64,000 bases of DNA from Vespa crabro (lineage: Eukaryota; Arthropoda; Insecta; Hymenoptera; Vespidae), in assembly GCF_910589235.1 (NCBI RefSeq), contig NC_060958.1:7946919-8010918 (forward strand), given 5' to 3'. The notes under the pieces were generated by a model. That model searched no databases and was not told the DNA's origin. It saw only the letters and a list, made by a program, of their open reading frames with translations. Shown here one piece after another: positions 1 to 12,414 of this stretch (within the stretch, counting starts at the first letter, position 1; every line of letters starts with the position of its first letter). Position numbers and translations under genes: made by a program.

Positions 1-323
1 GCACTTGTTGCCCACGAGGATTACCTGGGCATTGTCCCACGAGTAAGTCTTTATCTGCGTCACCCAGTCTTGTACCGAATTGAAGGATTCCTCGTTCGTA
101 ATGTCATACATCAGGATGAAGCCCATTGCGCCTCTATAATAGGCCGTTGTGATCGTCCTGTATCTTTCTTGACCGGCCGTATCCTGAAACAATGTTTATA
201 ATCAATATTATTAACTTCCATATAACACTCAGAGATATACGTATAAACGCAGGGCACGTAGGTTTAGGCAATTTCGCGAATAAATTGTTTCATACAAACA
301 ATTATTAAACATATAAAACTTTA

Positions 324-359
<36 letters not shown>

Positions 360-1038
360 TTAGCCGTATTTCTGTACATCATGACTTTTTTTTTTCTTTT
401 ATTAAAATCGCTCGGAAATAAAAAACTAAAGTTAATAAAGCTTTGACCGGCTTCTCGCTATAATTTTCCTTTTACTTCGCTACTTGGTTATGTTTAACTG
501 AAGTCGAGTATTGCGGATAAAGTTCAATCTAAATATATATATATATATATAATATATAATATATAATATATGTATATACAATATATATATATATATATAT
601 GATGTCGTAGGTATACGACAAATGCGCGTTATTGCTTTGAAAGCATCGATAATATGCAAAACCAAACATGTATGCAATGTGCATCTATACGTGTACATGT
701 GTGTCTACATACCAGTCTATATATGTATATATATATATAGACGAAAAAAATATACAGATATCCGAATGCAGTGTATATTACGTTTACCTGTACAAAGGTA
801 TAGCGATTATACTGACCCAGATTTGTAGCTTGACCCTTTTATCGTTCCTGAAGACCGTTTTCACTTTAAAGTCGATTCCCACGGTCGACACGAAGGCCGA
901 GGTGAAAGAATCGTCCGCATAACGGAAGAGAAAAGAGGTTTTACCGACCGACGAGTTGCCGATTATTAAAAGTTTGAACATGTAATCGAAGTTCTGATCC
1001 GCGGCATCCTTCTGCCACTTTGGATCTTGGCTCGCCAT
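1..1038 (-). CDS. Rab3: Rab3 small GTPase, 5' coding exons (partial)
   Basis: Two coding exons on the minus strand: 817-1038 (74 codons from the ATG at 1038-1036) and 1-183 (61 codons), joined in phase 0. The donor is GTCAGT at 816-811 and the acceptor CAG is at 186-184. The encoded residues show the Rab N-terminus (MASQDPKWQKDAADQNFDYM), the P-loop GNSSVGKTS, a switch I with STVGIDFKVKTV, switch II DTAGQERYRTITTAYYRGAMG, and the GNKC guanine-specificity motif at the window edge. This effector-region combination is that of Rab3, the synaptic-vesicle GTPase that works with RIM in regulated exocytosis. A CAG lies directly before the ATG, so the start codon opens a spliced exon and the 5'UTR lies in an upstream exon not identified here. 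The C-terminal third and the prenylation motif are outside the window. Confidence 0.95.
325..357. repeat. poly(A) tract in Rab3 intron
   Basis: About 33 uninterrupted A residues on the plus strand inside the intron between the two Rab3 exons. A (TA)n run at about 537-600 lies in the same intron. Confidence 0.9.
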
Positions 1039-1253
1039 CTGGAAAGAATAAAAAAATAAATAAATAAACAAATAAATAAATAAATACATATATATATATA
1101 TATATATATATATTACAAGTTTTTACATTACGTTGTATCTATTTCGCGAATTGTAAATATATTTTCGGTCGAATGGAAATATCGCTTTTACGTGTCACAA
1201 TCATAAATATCTAATAAAATCAAAAATTTCAATTCCTGCTTATCTCTTCCCCT

Positions 1254-1254
<1 letters not shown>

Positions 1255-1286
<32 letters not shown>

Positions 1287-1308
1287 TTCTTTCTCTCTCT
1301 CTCTCTCT
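1255..1308. repeat. (CT)n microsatellite
   Basis: Pure to lightly interrupted CT/TTTC repeat read directly. Confidence 0.9.
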
Positions 1309-1526
1309 GAAACACGTGATAATCCTAAATAATGGGAAATAATTGTTAAACGCTTTGTTGCAATACAACGCGTTTCGCGAACGAGTAGTAAAAGCTAAAT
1401 GCAACAGATGATTCTATAATGGAATACTTGGACGAAATCTACGATCTTTCCTATCGTCGTATTACACGTGTTCGCCGGGAAACGTGGCTATGTAACACCT
1501 AAGATAAGCTCGATATGAAACTATTC

Positions 1527-1567
<41 letters not shown>

Positions 1568-1640
1568 AGCATCGCTATTGTTCCTCGTTCCTTTGAGCCC
1601 TTTACGATGCACAATGCATGGATGCCCTTTAAACGTACAA

Positions 1641-1642
<2 letters not shown>

Positions 1643-1685
<43 letters not shown>
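1643..1685. repeat. (TA)n microsatellite
   Basis: About 21 TA units, read directly. Confidence 0.9.
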
Positions 1686-1690
<5 letters not shown>

Positions 1691-1866
1691 TACATATCGA
1701 TAATGATCGTTGGGTTTTCCATATCAAAGCAGACAATGCAACGACAATAACTTTTCAATCATAGAAATATTATTTCAAAGGAATCCAAGTATCAATTGGT
1801 TGCCTCTGAGACAGTATACTTCTAATATAACACTGATATAGAATAATGTAATTAGATATATGAGTA

Positions 1867-1900
1867 AATAAAGATAGGTATGCATATACCTATCTTTATT
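1867..1900. repeat. Perfect inverted repeat, 15-bp arms
   Basis: The arm AATAAAGATAGGTAT is followed by GCAT and then the exact reverse complement. Partial pairing continues outward (TGAGTA against TGAATA). Each strand carries an AATAAA motif within the arm. Confidence 0.9.
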
Positions 1901-2040
1901 ATTCACATATCATCACGCACACATATACACGCACACGTACAAAAGTAAAGAGTATTAAGCTATAGAATATGTTAAGAAATTCCTTAGAGTCCAGGATCAT
2001 TTGTTAATTTTTACTACGACATTGTTGAAATTTCTAGCAA

Positions 2041-2053
2041 GAGAGAAAAAGAA

Positions 2054-2110
<57 letters not shown>

Positions 2111-2129
2111 AAGAGAGAAAGAGAGAGAT
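2041..2129. repeat. (GA)n microsatellite
   Basis: GA repeat with GAAA interruptions, read directly. Confidence 0.9.
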
Positions 2130-2317
2130 AAGCCAGAAACGTCGTCTTTTTACCCACAAACGCAAATTTTTTTTAATGAGCTACCGGATAGCTTCGACAG
2201 AAAAGCTAAGAATAGAAAACGATTTTCCCTCTGGTTTACGTTCATTTCCCGAAGGAACCGTGACCCGATGCGTTTCTCTCTTTCCACGACCTCGATGCCA
2301 AAAAAAGGACCAAGGAC

Positions 2318-2319
<2 letters not shown>

Positions 2320-2388
<69 letters not shown>

Positions 2389-2389
2389 T
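2320..2389. repeat. (CT)n microsatellite
   Basis: Over 30 CT units, nearly pure. Confidence 0.95.
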
Positions 2390-3828
2390 TCGCGCGCACT
2401 CTCTTTCCGAGAAGATCGATCGTCAGAGAAAATGTGTTAAAATTGATGAAAAAAAAAAAAAAAATCATTTCATTTAAATATAATCAATTTAATCTATCTC
2501 ATCCGAAACGATCTAAACTTTATGACATAAGTATATTCGTATGTAATATGAAGAAAGTATAAAAAATGCGAATAAATAAAGATAACATTGAGTATATATT
2601 AAAATTAAATTTGGAACGGAGAAAGACGAGACTTAAATACATATAAATATATAAATAGATATATAGATTAATAAACGATAAATATTAAGATAGATTAATA
2701 GATTAATATATTAATAAATAAATAGACAAGGATATCGAGATACCGGACGTTGGTTCGGCGAAGTAATCTCGACAATGGATATCATTCGAGCCATACGCGT
2801 ACGTAAAACCAAAACGGAGTCCTTAATGGGTGATGCTTTGGACGACGAGCCCTTCTGATGCCCTTTGACCATTACCACTCTCTACCAGCACCAATACCAA
2901 TACCACAATCACCACTTTTCACAATGTTTTTTCTCCTTTCTTTTTCTTATTTTTCTTTTCTACTTTTTACTCTCTCTCACTTCTTCTTTTTTTTTATTTT
3001 TCTTTTATTTTTTTCTTTTTCAACGACGGTCTATCATGCGAATGAATCCCAATGTAGGGAAAAATTTTTCGAGCTCGACAGATCCAAGACAAATACGTAT
3101 CATCACGCCCTTATTCTCTCTCTCTCTCTCTCTCTCTCTTTCTCCCTCTTTCTCTCTCTCTTTGTTTTTTCTTCTTTATTTTACTTTTATTTTCTTCTCT
3201 TCTATTTTGCTTCAATGCTCCATCTTCACAAATCCGTGAATATATATATATATATATATGTATATATCTATATATGTATATATATATATATATATTAAGT
3301 AATGTAGGCTTTTATGTATATTTATATATGTATATAACAATAGACATGTTTTTGAGTTCACGACGACGTGGCGACTTCTGCGGTTTTCTTGTCCCCCGCT
3401 GTTTGTTTCGACCACGGATCTTTTTGTAACAAGACGACATCGTTCATTCGTTCGTTCGTTCCTGCATAGAACAACATACTTGGTAAATACGTACAAGCCT
3501 TTATTTTCCGCTACTTTTTATGTCACATGTTATCCATCGTATTTCTACATATACATTGGTGTTCCATTTCCTCTCTTTTTTTCTTTTCACTTTTTTTCTT
3601 TTTCTCTTTTCCTTTTCCATTTTCTTTTAGTCCGACCAATCGTTACAATTCCTTTAGATTTCTCTTAATGGAATAATTTTCTATTCTATTCCATGTCATT
3701 TTGATTTAAAATTGTTACACAAATAAATAATTAATTTCTTTTGTTTTCTCGGAAAAAAAGAGTAATAACCAAAATATATATGTATATAAAATATATATAT
3801 ATATATAAAATATATATATATATATATA

Positions 3829-3863
<35 letters not shown>

Positions 3864-4725
3864 TGTGTGTGCATGTAGGAGTATTTATGCGTTAGAACGG
3901 TCAAGTATACCCAATGACCTAGTTTCGCGTAATCTTTCGCAAGGAGAATTCATTCATACGCTATCGTTGACCACGACCATTTCTTTGATGACGTTTAACA
4001 TTGCTATTTCTCATTCTTCTGTTCGTATACTAGACCAGAATCGAAACGTGTTTTACGATAAGAATGCGTGTATATATGTATGTATGCATTTATCTGAAGA
4101 CACATATAAACGTCAGTGTGAATACGTAAATTTTACATGCAACACTCGTATAAATTATATCTACGATACCTTACTTACTCGAACGATTAGAAATAATGAA
4201 CTAGAGGAACAAATGACGATTAATCTTAGAAAGGAACGATTAATTTTGTAATATTGAATACGGTTTCGTTATGTCAAGTTCGAGGAATTTTCAACAAAAA
4301 AAAGAAAAAAAAAAAGAAGACAAGAAAGAACAATATAAAAAACAATAAAAAATTTAAGTAGTAAATATCATAAGAATATATATATATATATGTGTGTGTA
4401 TGTATACGTATATACGTAGTTGCATAAGTTTCGAGTTAATAGGAAAATTTTTCGAGGTAATAAAACTACATCGATTTATCATTTCGAATTGACACTTGTG
4501 CAGACGTTCTTAGAAAGACTTGTGCTTTAAAGAAGTGAAATTAAATGAAGGAAGCTTTAGTAAAGAATAAGAAATAATAGTACGTTATACGAGATCTCTT
4601 TAAATTGCCAATTACGATTGCCTTGATAAAATGGCGTTGGTTATATCTTATGTTTCGCTTTATTGATCCATTAGCTTTTGACGTTTCGATTGAACCTCTC
4701 TTTAGAAAAAAAAAGCATCATTTCT

Positions 4726-4771
<46 letters not shown>

Positions 4772-5232
4772 GCTCTCTTTCTTGAATGGCAAGAGAACAA
4801 TTCGTCGTCTGAGATAGCCGATGTCGGCGATCACGATCACTATAAATAAGCGATCGCAGAAGGGGTTGAACAGACGATGAACAAGTTTTTAGATCAGTGG
4901 AAGGGATTTTATCGATCGTACTATACTCGAACGACAGTAAAGTTACTCCAGATACGTTCAAGATTCTTCTTTGACTATAGACATCCTTATTCATTTCATC
5001 TTCGAATTTTAATATATCTAATATTTGTTAACGTTACAGAAAAAAAAAAAAAAAAAAAAGAAAAAGAAATAACTGTTTTTTAATTTTTTTTTATTGACAC
5101 AAAAAACAATCGAATTTATTATTTAATCCATTTATAATTAATGTCGTAAGATAAGTTTTATCAATCGGGATAGAATTCAATTTTCTATTATTTGATCATT
5201 GGATTATATTAAATGTAAATATTTTTCGACGA

Positions 5233-5278
<46 letters not shown>

Positions 5279-6689
5279 GGAATTTTTTTTTATTTATTCG
5301 GATGAAAGAAAGGTAGAGTCCATGGTAAGGTTCGTTCGCGCAAACAGGATCTCTCGTAGGTTAAAATGGAACGATCGTAGAAACCAGGACAAGGTCCATG
5401 ATAATGATATCGTCTGTTCGTATCATATATTTTGACGTACGTATACGTAATTATAATAATCTTTTACAATTTTCATTCTTATATTAACGATAATATTAAT
5501 AAAACATATGTATGCGTATACGTGTGTATGATATATATCCATATATTATATAATCTTTGATATTGACATGATATAATTTCATCTTTTTTTTCTTTTCTAA
5601 TTTTTTATATCATTCCCATTTAAGCTTCCTTCATCAAAGAAGTAATATCGTGATCCAATTTTCTAAGTTCAAAACTTTCTTGAAACTAACGTAATTTCTT
5701 CTATCACCGTAATAAAGAGAGAAAAAGAAATAGAGACAGAGAGACAGAGAGAGAGAGAGAGAGAGTGAGAAGTTTTTTTTTTTCTTTTTTATTAACACTC
5801 CAACATAGAAACGTTATCGTCAAACGTTATCTTCAAACGTACGAGTTAATTAAAATTTTACTTAACCGCAACTATGTATTCCGTGCGAAATATTAAATAA
5901 ATAATAATGTTAATCGTGTAAATGTATTCGAACGTAAATATATAACCAAAATATTTCTTCAAGAAATTCTTTCAACGTTCTTCTCATTATAAATAAATAT
6001 ATACGGGAGACCGTATATATTTACATTATATATAATATAAATGCATATAAGTTAGCAGAAATTGTTCAACTGTTGATGAGAGAATTATACGAGTATTATA
6101 GGAGTATACTTTTAATTAGAGAGATGTTCAAGGTAAAGATATGAACGTCGTTTTAACGTTCAATAAAAAGATCAAATGATAAATTTTGAAGATCATACTT
6201 TTGACAATATTATCGAGACTTATTAGATTCTCAAAGATCGTTTAAGTCTTTCGGAAAGATTTAATCGAAGAAATCGAACGATTAGACGTTTTTACATTTC
6301 TCTTTGACATTTTTTTCTTTTTATCACAATCAATATCGAAGGATAACATTGAAATATTTTTGAATGCATCCATCGTTACTTCTCTAAGAATGCCATAATT
6401 ATACATATCTATATAGATAGATACATGTGTATGGACATGTATCTATACATATATACATATATATATACACACACACAGATATGTCCGTTATCAAGCTCGT
6501 TGATTCCTAACGGGTAGGAAGGTATAAAATATTTTTGGAAGATCGATTCTCATCCCCCTGCCCGGTCCGTACCACCCATACGGTTTCGATTTCAGTAGTC
6601 TGTGGAAGCACCGGCGAAAGATGGAGCCTCCGTATAGGTTGGAGCGTGACACCTAATCTCGGTTTGGTAGGGCAAGAGAAAAATAATAT

Positions 6690-6692
6690 ATA

Positions 6693-6753
<61 letters not shown>
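6690..6753. repeat. (TA)n microsatellite
   Basis: About 30 TA units immediately after the GC-richer patch at 6,535-6,670. Confidence 0.9.
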
Positions 6754-6759
<6 letters not shown>

Positions 6760-7373
6760 AATTATAGATTTGAGAGAGATTGATATAATAAGATTTCAAA
6801 AAAAAAAAAATTAACAGTTTTACCATTAACATTTTCAATTCTACATTAATCGATAAGATTATTCAACAGAGATGATAAATCCATCTTATTTAATTTATTT
6901 CATTCGTCTAAGAAATTTCTCCATATAACGTAATGGACAATCCTTTCGTTTCCCCGACAAATTCACGAGCATTAACGATCGATCAGCTGATGGCAACTAA
7001 GTTCGTCGAGCCCCGAGAGCGCGATGGCGACATTGTTAAAAGTGAAACGAGAAGAATGAAAGGAGGAACGGACGAAGGAGAAAGGAAAAGGGAAAAATAA
7101 AAGGGAAGTAAAAAGAGGGAGAAAGAAATTATACGGAGTTATAATTACAAGGGCAACCTTCCTGACTGATTACAGAAAGCAGGCCAACAGGAAATGGACC
7201 TTATCGTGTCTTGGACCTTCTCTCTTCGACAGTCACGATTACTAGCAATGGCTTAAGAAAATAGAAAAAGAGTAAAATACGTAAATGTAACGTAATTACA
7301 ATTGAATGATTCGAATCGTTCATCAGAAGATCATCTTTTCAACTCGTTTATCGCCCTCTCTTGTACTGTTTCT

Positions 7374-7708
7374 ACCTCTCTCTCTCTCTCTCTCTCTCTT
7401 TCTCACTCTCTCTCTTTATCACACACACACATACACACACTCTTTTGCTCTCTCTCTCTCTCTCTCCCTCTTTCTTTCTATCTATCTATCTCTCTCTACC
7501 TCATCCGTACTGTTACTCTAGCAAGTAACAAACATGGACGCCACGTAGGAAACGGAAAGAGATGAAGGAAAAGGAAAACACAGGATCATTTTTTCTCTGA
7601 TCGAACGAACGAACGAACGAACGAACGAATGAACGAACATACCCGCAGCTTTTATCGTACCTGGTAATAAGAGGGAACAAATAGGGAAATGACGAAAGAG
7701 AAGAGAAA

Positions 7709-7754
<46 letters not shown>

Positions 7755-7861
7755 CATACAGACAGACAGATAGACAGACAGACAGACAGACAGATAGAAA
7801 GATAGAAAGAGAAGGGGAAGATAGAGATAAAAAGAGAAAGAGAGAGAAGGGAGTAAGAGAG

Positions 7862-7903
<42 letters not shown>

Positions 7904-8009
7904 CGAGGGAAATCAATAAGCACGCCTATCGACAAGCCTTTCCTTCAAACACGAAATAAGTAATTTCGATAGCAAAACTCTCTTTCGATTTTTCTCTCCC
8001 TCTCTCTTT

Positions 8010-8051
<42 letters not shown>

Positions 8052-8101
8052 ATATCTATCTATCAATTTCTCTCTCTCTCTCTCTCTCTCTATCGCTCTC
8101 T
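7374..8101. repeat. Compound microsatellite cluster: (CT)n, (CA)n, (GAAC)n, (GACA)n, (GA)n
   Basis: A chain of simple repeats: CT at 7374-7400, CA at about 7421-7440, CT to 7500, GAAC at 7602-7638, GA at 7711-7747, GACA at 7758-7795, GA at 7870-7898, and CT at 7981-8101. The strand bias flips within the cluster, from CT-rich to GA-rich to CT-rich. Confidence 0.9.
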
Positions 8102-8205
8102 GTCGATTTAACTCTTTCTAAAGAAAAATAGAAGTTGTAAGTTTTCCATCGGTTCGTACCTTCTACGAAGACGATGTATCCTTGAACGACACGGGGTTGC
8201 TGCTC

Positions 8206-8213
8206 TGACGTCA
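8206..8213. promoter_or_regulatory. Full palindromic CRE motif TGACGTCA
   Basis: An exact 8-bp match to the consensus cAMP-response element, in a non-repetitive stretch (8,130-8,240) between microsatellites and near the CpG-containing block at 8,590-8,800. Whether it is a functional site, and for which gene, is unknown. Rab3 is the nearest gene on the minus strand. Confidence 0.35.
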
Positions 8214-8354
8214 AGGATCCAACACAGGCTACCGTTTGCACTTTGTTTAATCACTCTATTAAGAGAAATACGACGAATCTCGATGGAGATCGAGATTCAA
8301 TTTATCGCGATAAGAGGGAGGACCGATGTATCTTTCTTTCTTTTCTTTTGCACG

Positions 8355-8458
8355 CACTCTCTCTCTCTCTCTCTCTCTCTCTCTTGCTTTCTTACTTGCT
8401 TTCTATCTTTCTTCTTCTCTCGATTAGTTATGTCAGCTGTCTCTTTCTTTCTTTTTTG

Positions 8459-8509
<51 letters not shown>

Positions 8510-8839
8510 CGCTCTATCTCTTTTTCTCTATCGATATGTGTGCGTGCGGCCCTTTCTTTCGCGACAATTATAAAGAGAGACTGGACTAGGACTGGCCTCG
8601 GGAAAGAGCCTCGCGCCACTATAGCCTACTATAGCTAAAATATCGACCATTTCGTCGTGGAACCCCCGCCCGTTCGCGTACCAATCCACTCGCGTTTTCG
8701 CGCCTGCGCTACCGGCAACCCGACTGGCATCAATATAACTACGAATGGTGGAGCCGCATTCCTCTTTGCTCTTCTTATACACACTTCGGGGGAAGCTCGA
8801 CACTTGTTGATCCGAATACTCTTTCTCTCTCTCTCTCTT

Positions 8840-8882
<43 letters not shown>

Positions 8883-8960
8883 TTTTGTCTTTCATTCTCC
8901 CTTTGCTTTTTCGCTCTTCGTCTCTCCTTCTCTCTCTCTCTCTCTCTCTCTCTTTCTCAC
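8355..8960. repeat. (CT)n arrays flanking a CpG-containing block
   Basis: CT runs at 8357-8384, 8461-8512, 8820-8880 and 8928-8957. Between them, 8,590-8,800 is unusually GC-rich for this window and non-repetitive. Confidence 0.85.
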
Positions 8961-9058
8961 TTTTTCTTAGATTTCAAATAGTAATCATAAAAATGCACTT
9001 TTAGTTTTGTTCATTTTATTCTGTTTCTTTCCTCCTGATTTCTTTTTCTTTCGTTTAT

Positions 9059-9077
9059 TTTTTTTTTTCCTTTTTTT

Positions 9078-9116
<39 letters not shown>
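9059..9116. repeat. poly(T) tract
   Basis: T-rich run ending in more than 35 consecutive T residues. Confidence 0.9.
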
Positions 9117-9117
<1 letters not shown>

Positions 9118-9567
9118 TATTACACGATACTCAATATTACACGACACTCGAATATACAACGAGCAACGTGTTACATCGTTACATGCATGCGCAATTTACG
9201 TCGTTTATAATGCACTTTTGATAGTACTTCAATTGAATTGTAAAGAGAATAATTGAAAGGTCAAAAGTCATGCATAATTATCTCGAGGATCTATTTTTGA
9301 ATAATTCATGTTTTTCCGTTTAATCGTTTGGAAATCGTTCGTTATAATTGGCAATAAAAAAAAAAAAAACGAGCATAGATAATTTAATACGATTTGTAAG
9401 AACTCGTTTCCCACTTCAATTTACTTCAAAACTCGAAGTGTCAATGATTAGACGTAATGTAATAATCCTTATCGTCATTGGTAACAAGATTTTATCATTT
9501 CCGTCGGCAATTCGAATTGTTACAAGCTTATAGCGTTTCATTTGCATTCGACGAACGAAAAAATTAA

Positions 9568-12241
9568 ATGGCAGTATTCAACCGCCTAACAAAGTATGTG
9601 GTTTACCGATCGAGTAAAGAACTCCTCTCTGGAGCAAAAATTATAGATCTAGTCGATTACCCAAGCAAGGAGTTTCATTTCATAGAAAAACTAGACCGAC
9701 TATCGATTAAAAATCTAGGAAATTTCTATTGTAACTCGTGGATTCTCCCCATTATGATACACTAGAGCCCTCTGGTATTTCTCCTATAAATCTGTTTTTT
9801 TTTTATCAGTCCATCTATTTATCATATTTTCTTCGTCATATCAAATGAAATAGAAATCCAATACAATAAACGTTTGTTTTTCAGAAATCATCATGAGCAA
9901 AAAATATAGCACACAAAAATGTGATAAAGAATATGTAAATAAATCATCGACGAACCTGGATAGTAATAATCTTATCTGAATACTTTACGGCAATTAATAG
10001 GATTCACATCATTTACTTATTTTTAAAATGCCAAAATTTTATGGACAAGGAAAACAACTATATAAATCTAAAGAAATATATTATATTAAAGTTAATAGTT
10101 TTATTTATAAGCTTACAATTTTAGATTTAGTTGTATGCGTAAATTATTAATAAGATTATATCAATGTAATTTTATCAGAGTTAAAAATAAAAATTAAATA
10201 TTATATAAAAATTAGAGTACTTATAAATTAATCCAGTCATTCTCCCATCATACTTCCAAAATTGTCCCAACATATAACTTATGTTCTCCTGTTCGAAAAA
10301 TCAAATTACGGGGGAAGCGCGAAAACTTTTCCCGTAAATCTAAATTTGTATTAGGATAACATGATTCGCGAAGAGGTGGTACGTGAAAATCGTGCTACCT
10401 CCAGGTAAGTTATGTTCTCCTGTTCGAAAAATCAAATTACGAGGAAGCGCGAAAACTTTTCCCGCAAATCTGAATTTGAATTAGGATCACATGATGCGCG
10501 AAGAGGTGGAATGCAAAATTTCTCTCGAAAATATCGGAAAAATAGGATGTATGAGGAGGTAATACAAATTAATTTACACGTAAGTATATTGACAGTAAAA
10601 GTAATCTTTATTGTAAGAATATGTTCATTACGTACATTAAAAATGTTATATATTACATTATTTTACATAGCTTGTAAGTACGCTATTAATGTAATTGCAT
10701 GACTGTATAAATAATAGCTGTCGGTACGTTATTATCAGTCGGTAAGTTACCTATTGAGTAAAAAAGCTTTTATATTTTAAATTTGCAATAGATTTAATTT
10801 TTTCTATACAGATAAAAATTATCATAAATTCATAATATAGAACTTTTTTATCCCTATTTTTTTCTCTTATTTTTATATCACACTATACATGATTACGCAT
10901 AAACGATATTATAATAGTATAACAGTGAATATTATAAATTTTATAATAGCTACTTCATTTAGAATATTTTAAAATATTGATTCCAAATCGACTTGTTTAT
11001 AATCGTCGATTTTTTTATCTACAGAATAGATAATACAAAAAATTGACTAGATTTCGAAAATACTTGCATAAGAGATTATATTCTCAATTATAATATTCGT
11101 CTATTTTTTCTATGATTATTATTCATCGAAAACTATCGTTAATACGATAATTTTTATATATCACAAACGTAACTGTTTAAAAGCATTTACATATAAGAGA
11201 AATAAAATAATAATATTATAAATAATCTTTTTTTTTATTATATATACAATACGTGATGTTTAATTAAATTTACATTATTTCATAAAAATTAATCATGATT
11301 TAAGATTTAATGAAATATAATAATTTCGTATTCGCCAAATTGTTTGCGCCTGACAATTGTTCGTTCGTCTCTTTTTCCAATTTTTAATTGTTTACATTTT
11401 ATATTTTTTTCATTCTATTACAAATATAGGCACAATGAAAAGGAACACAATATGGCACAAAATTTTCTGTAGTGAAATTGTGTATCGTTAATATTAATTT
11501 ATATGTATATATATATATACCGTAAAAATGCAGTTTTTTTTTCTTTTTTTTTCTTTTTTTAAGAGACTTTTTGATCTTTTAACATTGTTCATAAGCGAGC
11601 CAGTACGAATACAGAAATAAATTCAATGAAAATAAAAGCTATTATAAAACGAACATTTACAATGATAAATTACATTGTTAAGTTTACAATGGTGATCTTG
11701 CATATTTTAGGAATTACTATAATATATTAATTTCTTAAATCAATTTACTAATAAAATAAAAATGCTATATCATCAATTGTACATACATACAGTATTAATA
11801 ACGAGCACATAATTTAAATAATTTGAAATAAAATGTGCTCAATTGTTTATAGTTATATAAAAGCTATCATTAAAAATACTATTATTTGAAGATGATTGAG
11901 AGAAAATGTTCTGACAAGCATCAATAACAGATTTTAAATTAGTAAAATGTACATTGTGCATAATATTCCTAAATCAGTCATAATACGCTCTACAATTTAT
12001 TTATTTTTTTTTTTTTCCTTTTTAAATGCATCACTTCTTTTTTCATTTATACAAAACAAACAAAGCATAACACTCTCTCTTAAGAACAACATAACATGCA
12101 ATTTTTTAAATAAATCGATAAATACTACAAAATATAATTTGTTAGGAAAGATAATTTTGATATTTAAAAATTATATCGTTTTAAAAATTGTTTAACATGC
12201 ACATAGATTAGAATTATAACTAAGATTGTTACTTTATATAA
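9568..12241. other. AT-rich intergenic region
   Basis: Only unsupported short open frames (for example 9568-9765 and 11947-12195) are present, with no recognisable domain. The one notable structure is the 131-bp-period direct duplication near 10.3-10.5 kb. Confidence 0.6.
10281..10512. repeat. Tandem duplication, 131-bp period
   Basis: About 100 bp beginning ATGTTCTCCTGTTCGAAAAA at 10281 recurs at 10412 with few differences (GGGGGAAG against GAGGAAG, TTCGCG against TGCGCG). The copies are separated by about 30 bp of unique sequence. It is more GC-rich than its surroundings, and no coding potential was recognised. Confidence 0.85.
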
Positions 12242-12341
12242 TTACTGTTTTTTTCGAAGTGTTAGATTAAGCGATCCATCTTCATCATAAATGACTAAGT
12301 ATTGATTACTTTTTTTCAAGCAATACACAAAATGCTCTTGT
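12242..12341 (-). other. Orphan putative terminal exon
   Basis: On the minus strand a good acceptor (TTTGTTTCCAG at 12352-12342) is followed by an open frame of 32 codons and a TAA at 12244-12242. The frame begins QEHFVYCLKK and ends LNLTLRKKQ. It lies just downstream of the polyamine-oxidase stop codon at 12415. Phase matching asks for a phase-2 donor, and I found none near the end of the oxidase last exon. It may be an alternative 3' exon, an exon of another transcript, or chance. I do not recognise the peptide. Confidence 0.25.
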
Positions 12342-12365
12342 CTGGAAACAAAATATTATATATAC

Positions 12366-12407
<42 letters not shown>

Positions 12408-12414
12408 TTTAATT

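Larger units (their letters stand above)
1039..9567. other. Non-coding, microsatellite-dominated region upstream of the Rab3 coding exons
   Basis: No recognisable coding exon. Long open frames here are translations of (CT)n, (GA)n or (TA)n runs. Less repetitive, CpG-containing patches lie at about 2,740-2,860, 6,535-6,670, 6,950-7,060, 7,140-7,250 and 8,130-8,800. One or more could hold Rab3 leader exons or the promoter, because the Rab3 start codon sits directly behind a splice acceptor. That link is inference. Confidence 0.6.

Noticed and set aside
2001..2562. Overlapping Ser-Leu or Arg-Glu repeat open frames
   Set aside because: Translations of (CT)n and (GA)n microsatellites on both strands.
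9568..9765. 65-codon plus-strand open frame
   Set aside because: Looks less repetitive than its neighbours but has no recognisable domain, no splice context and no supporting promoter.
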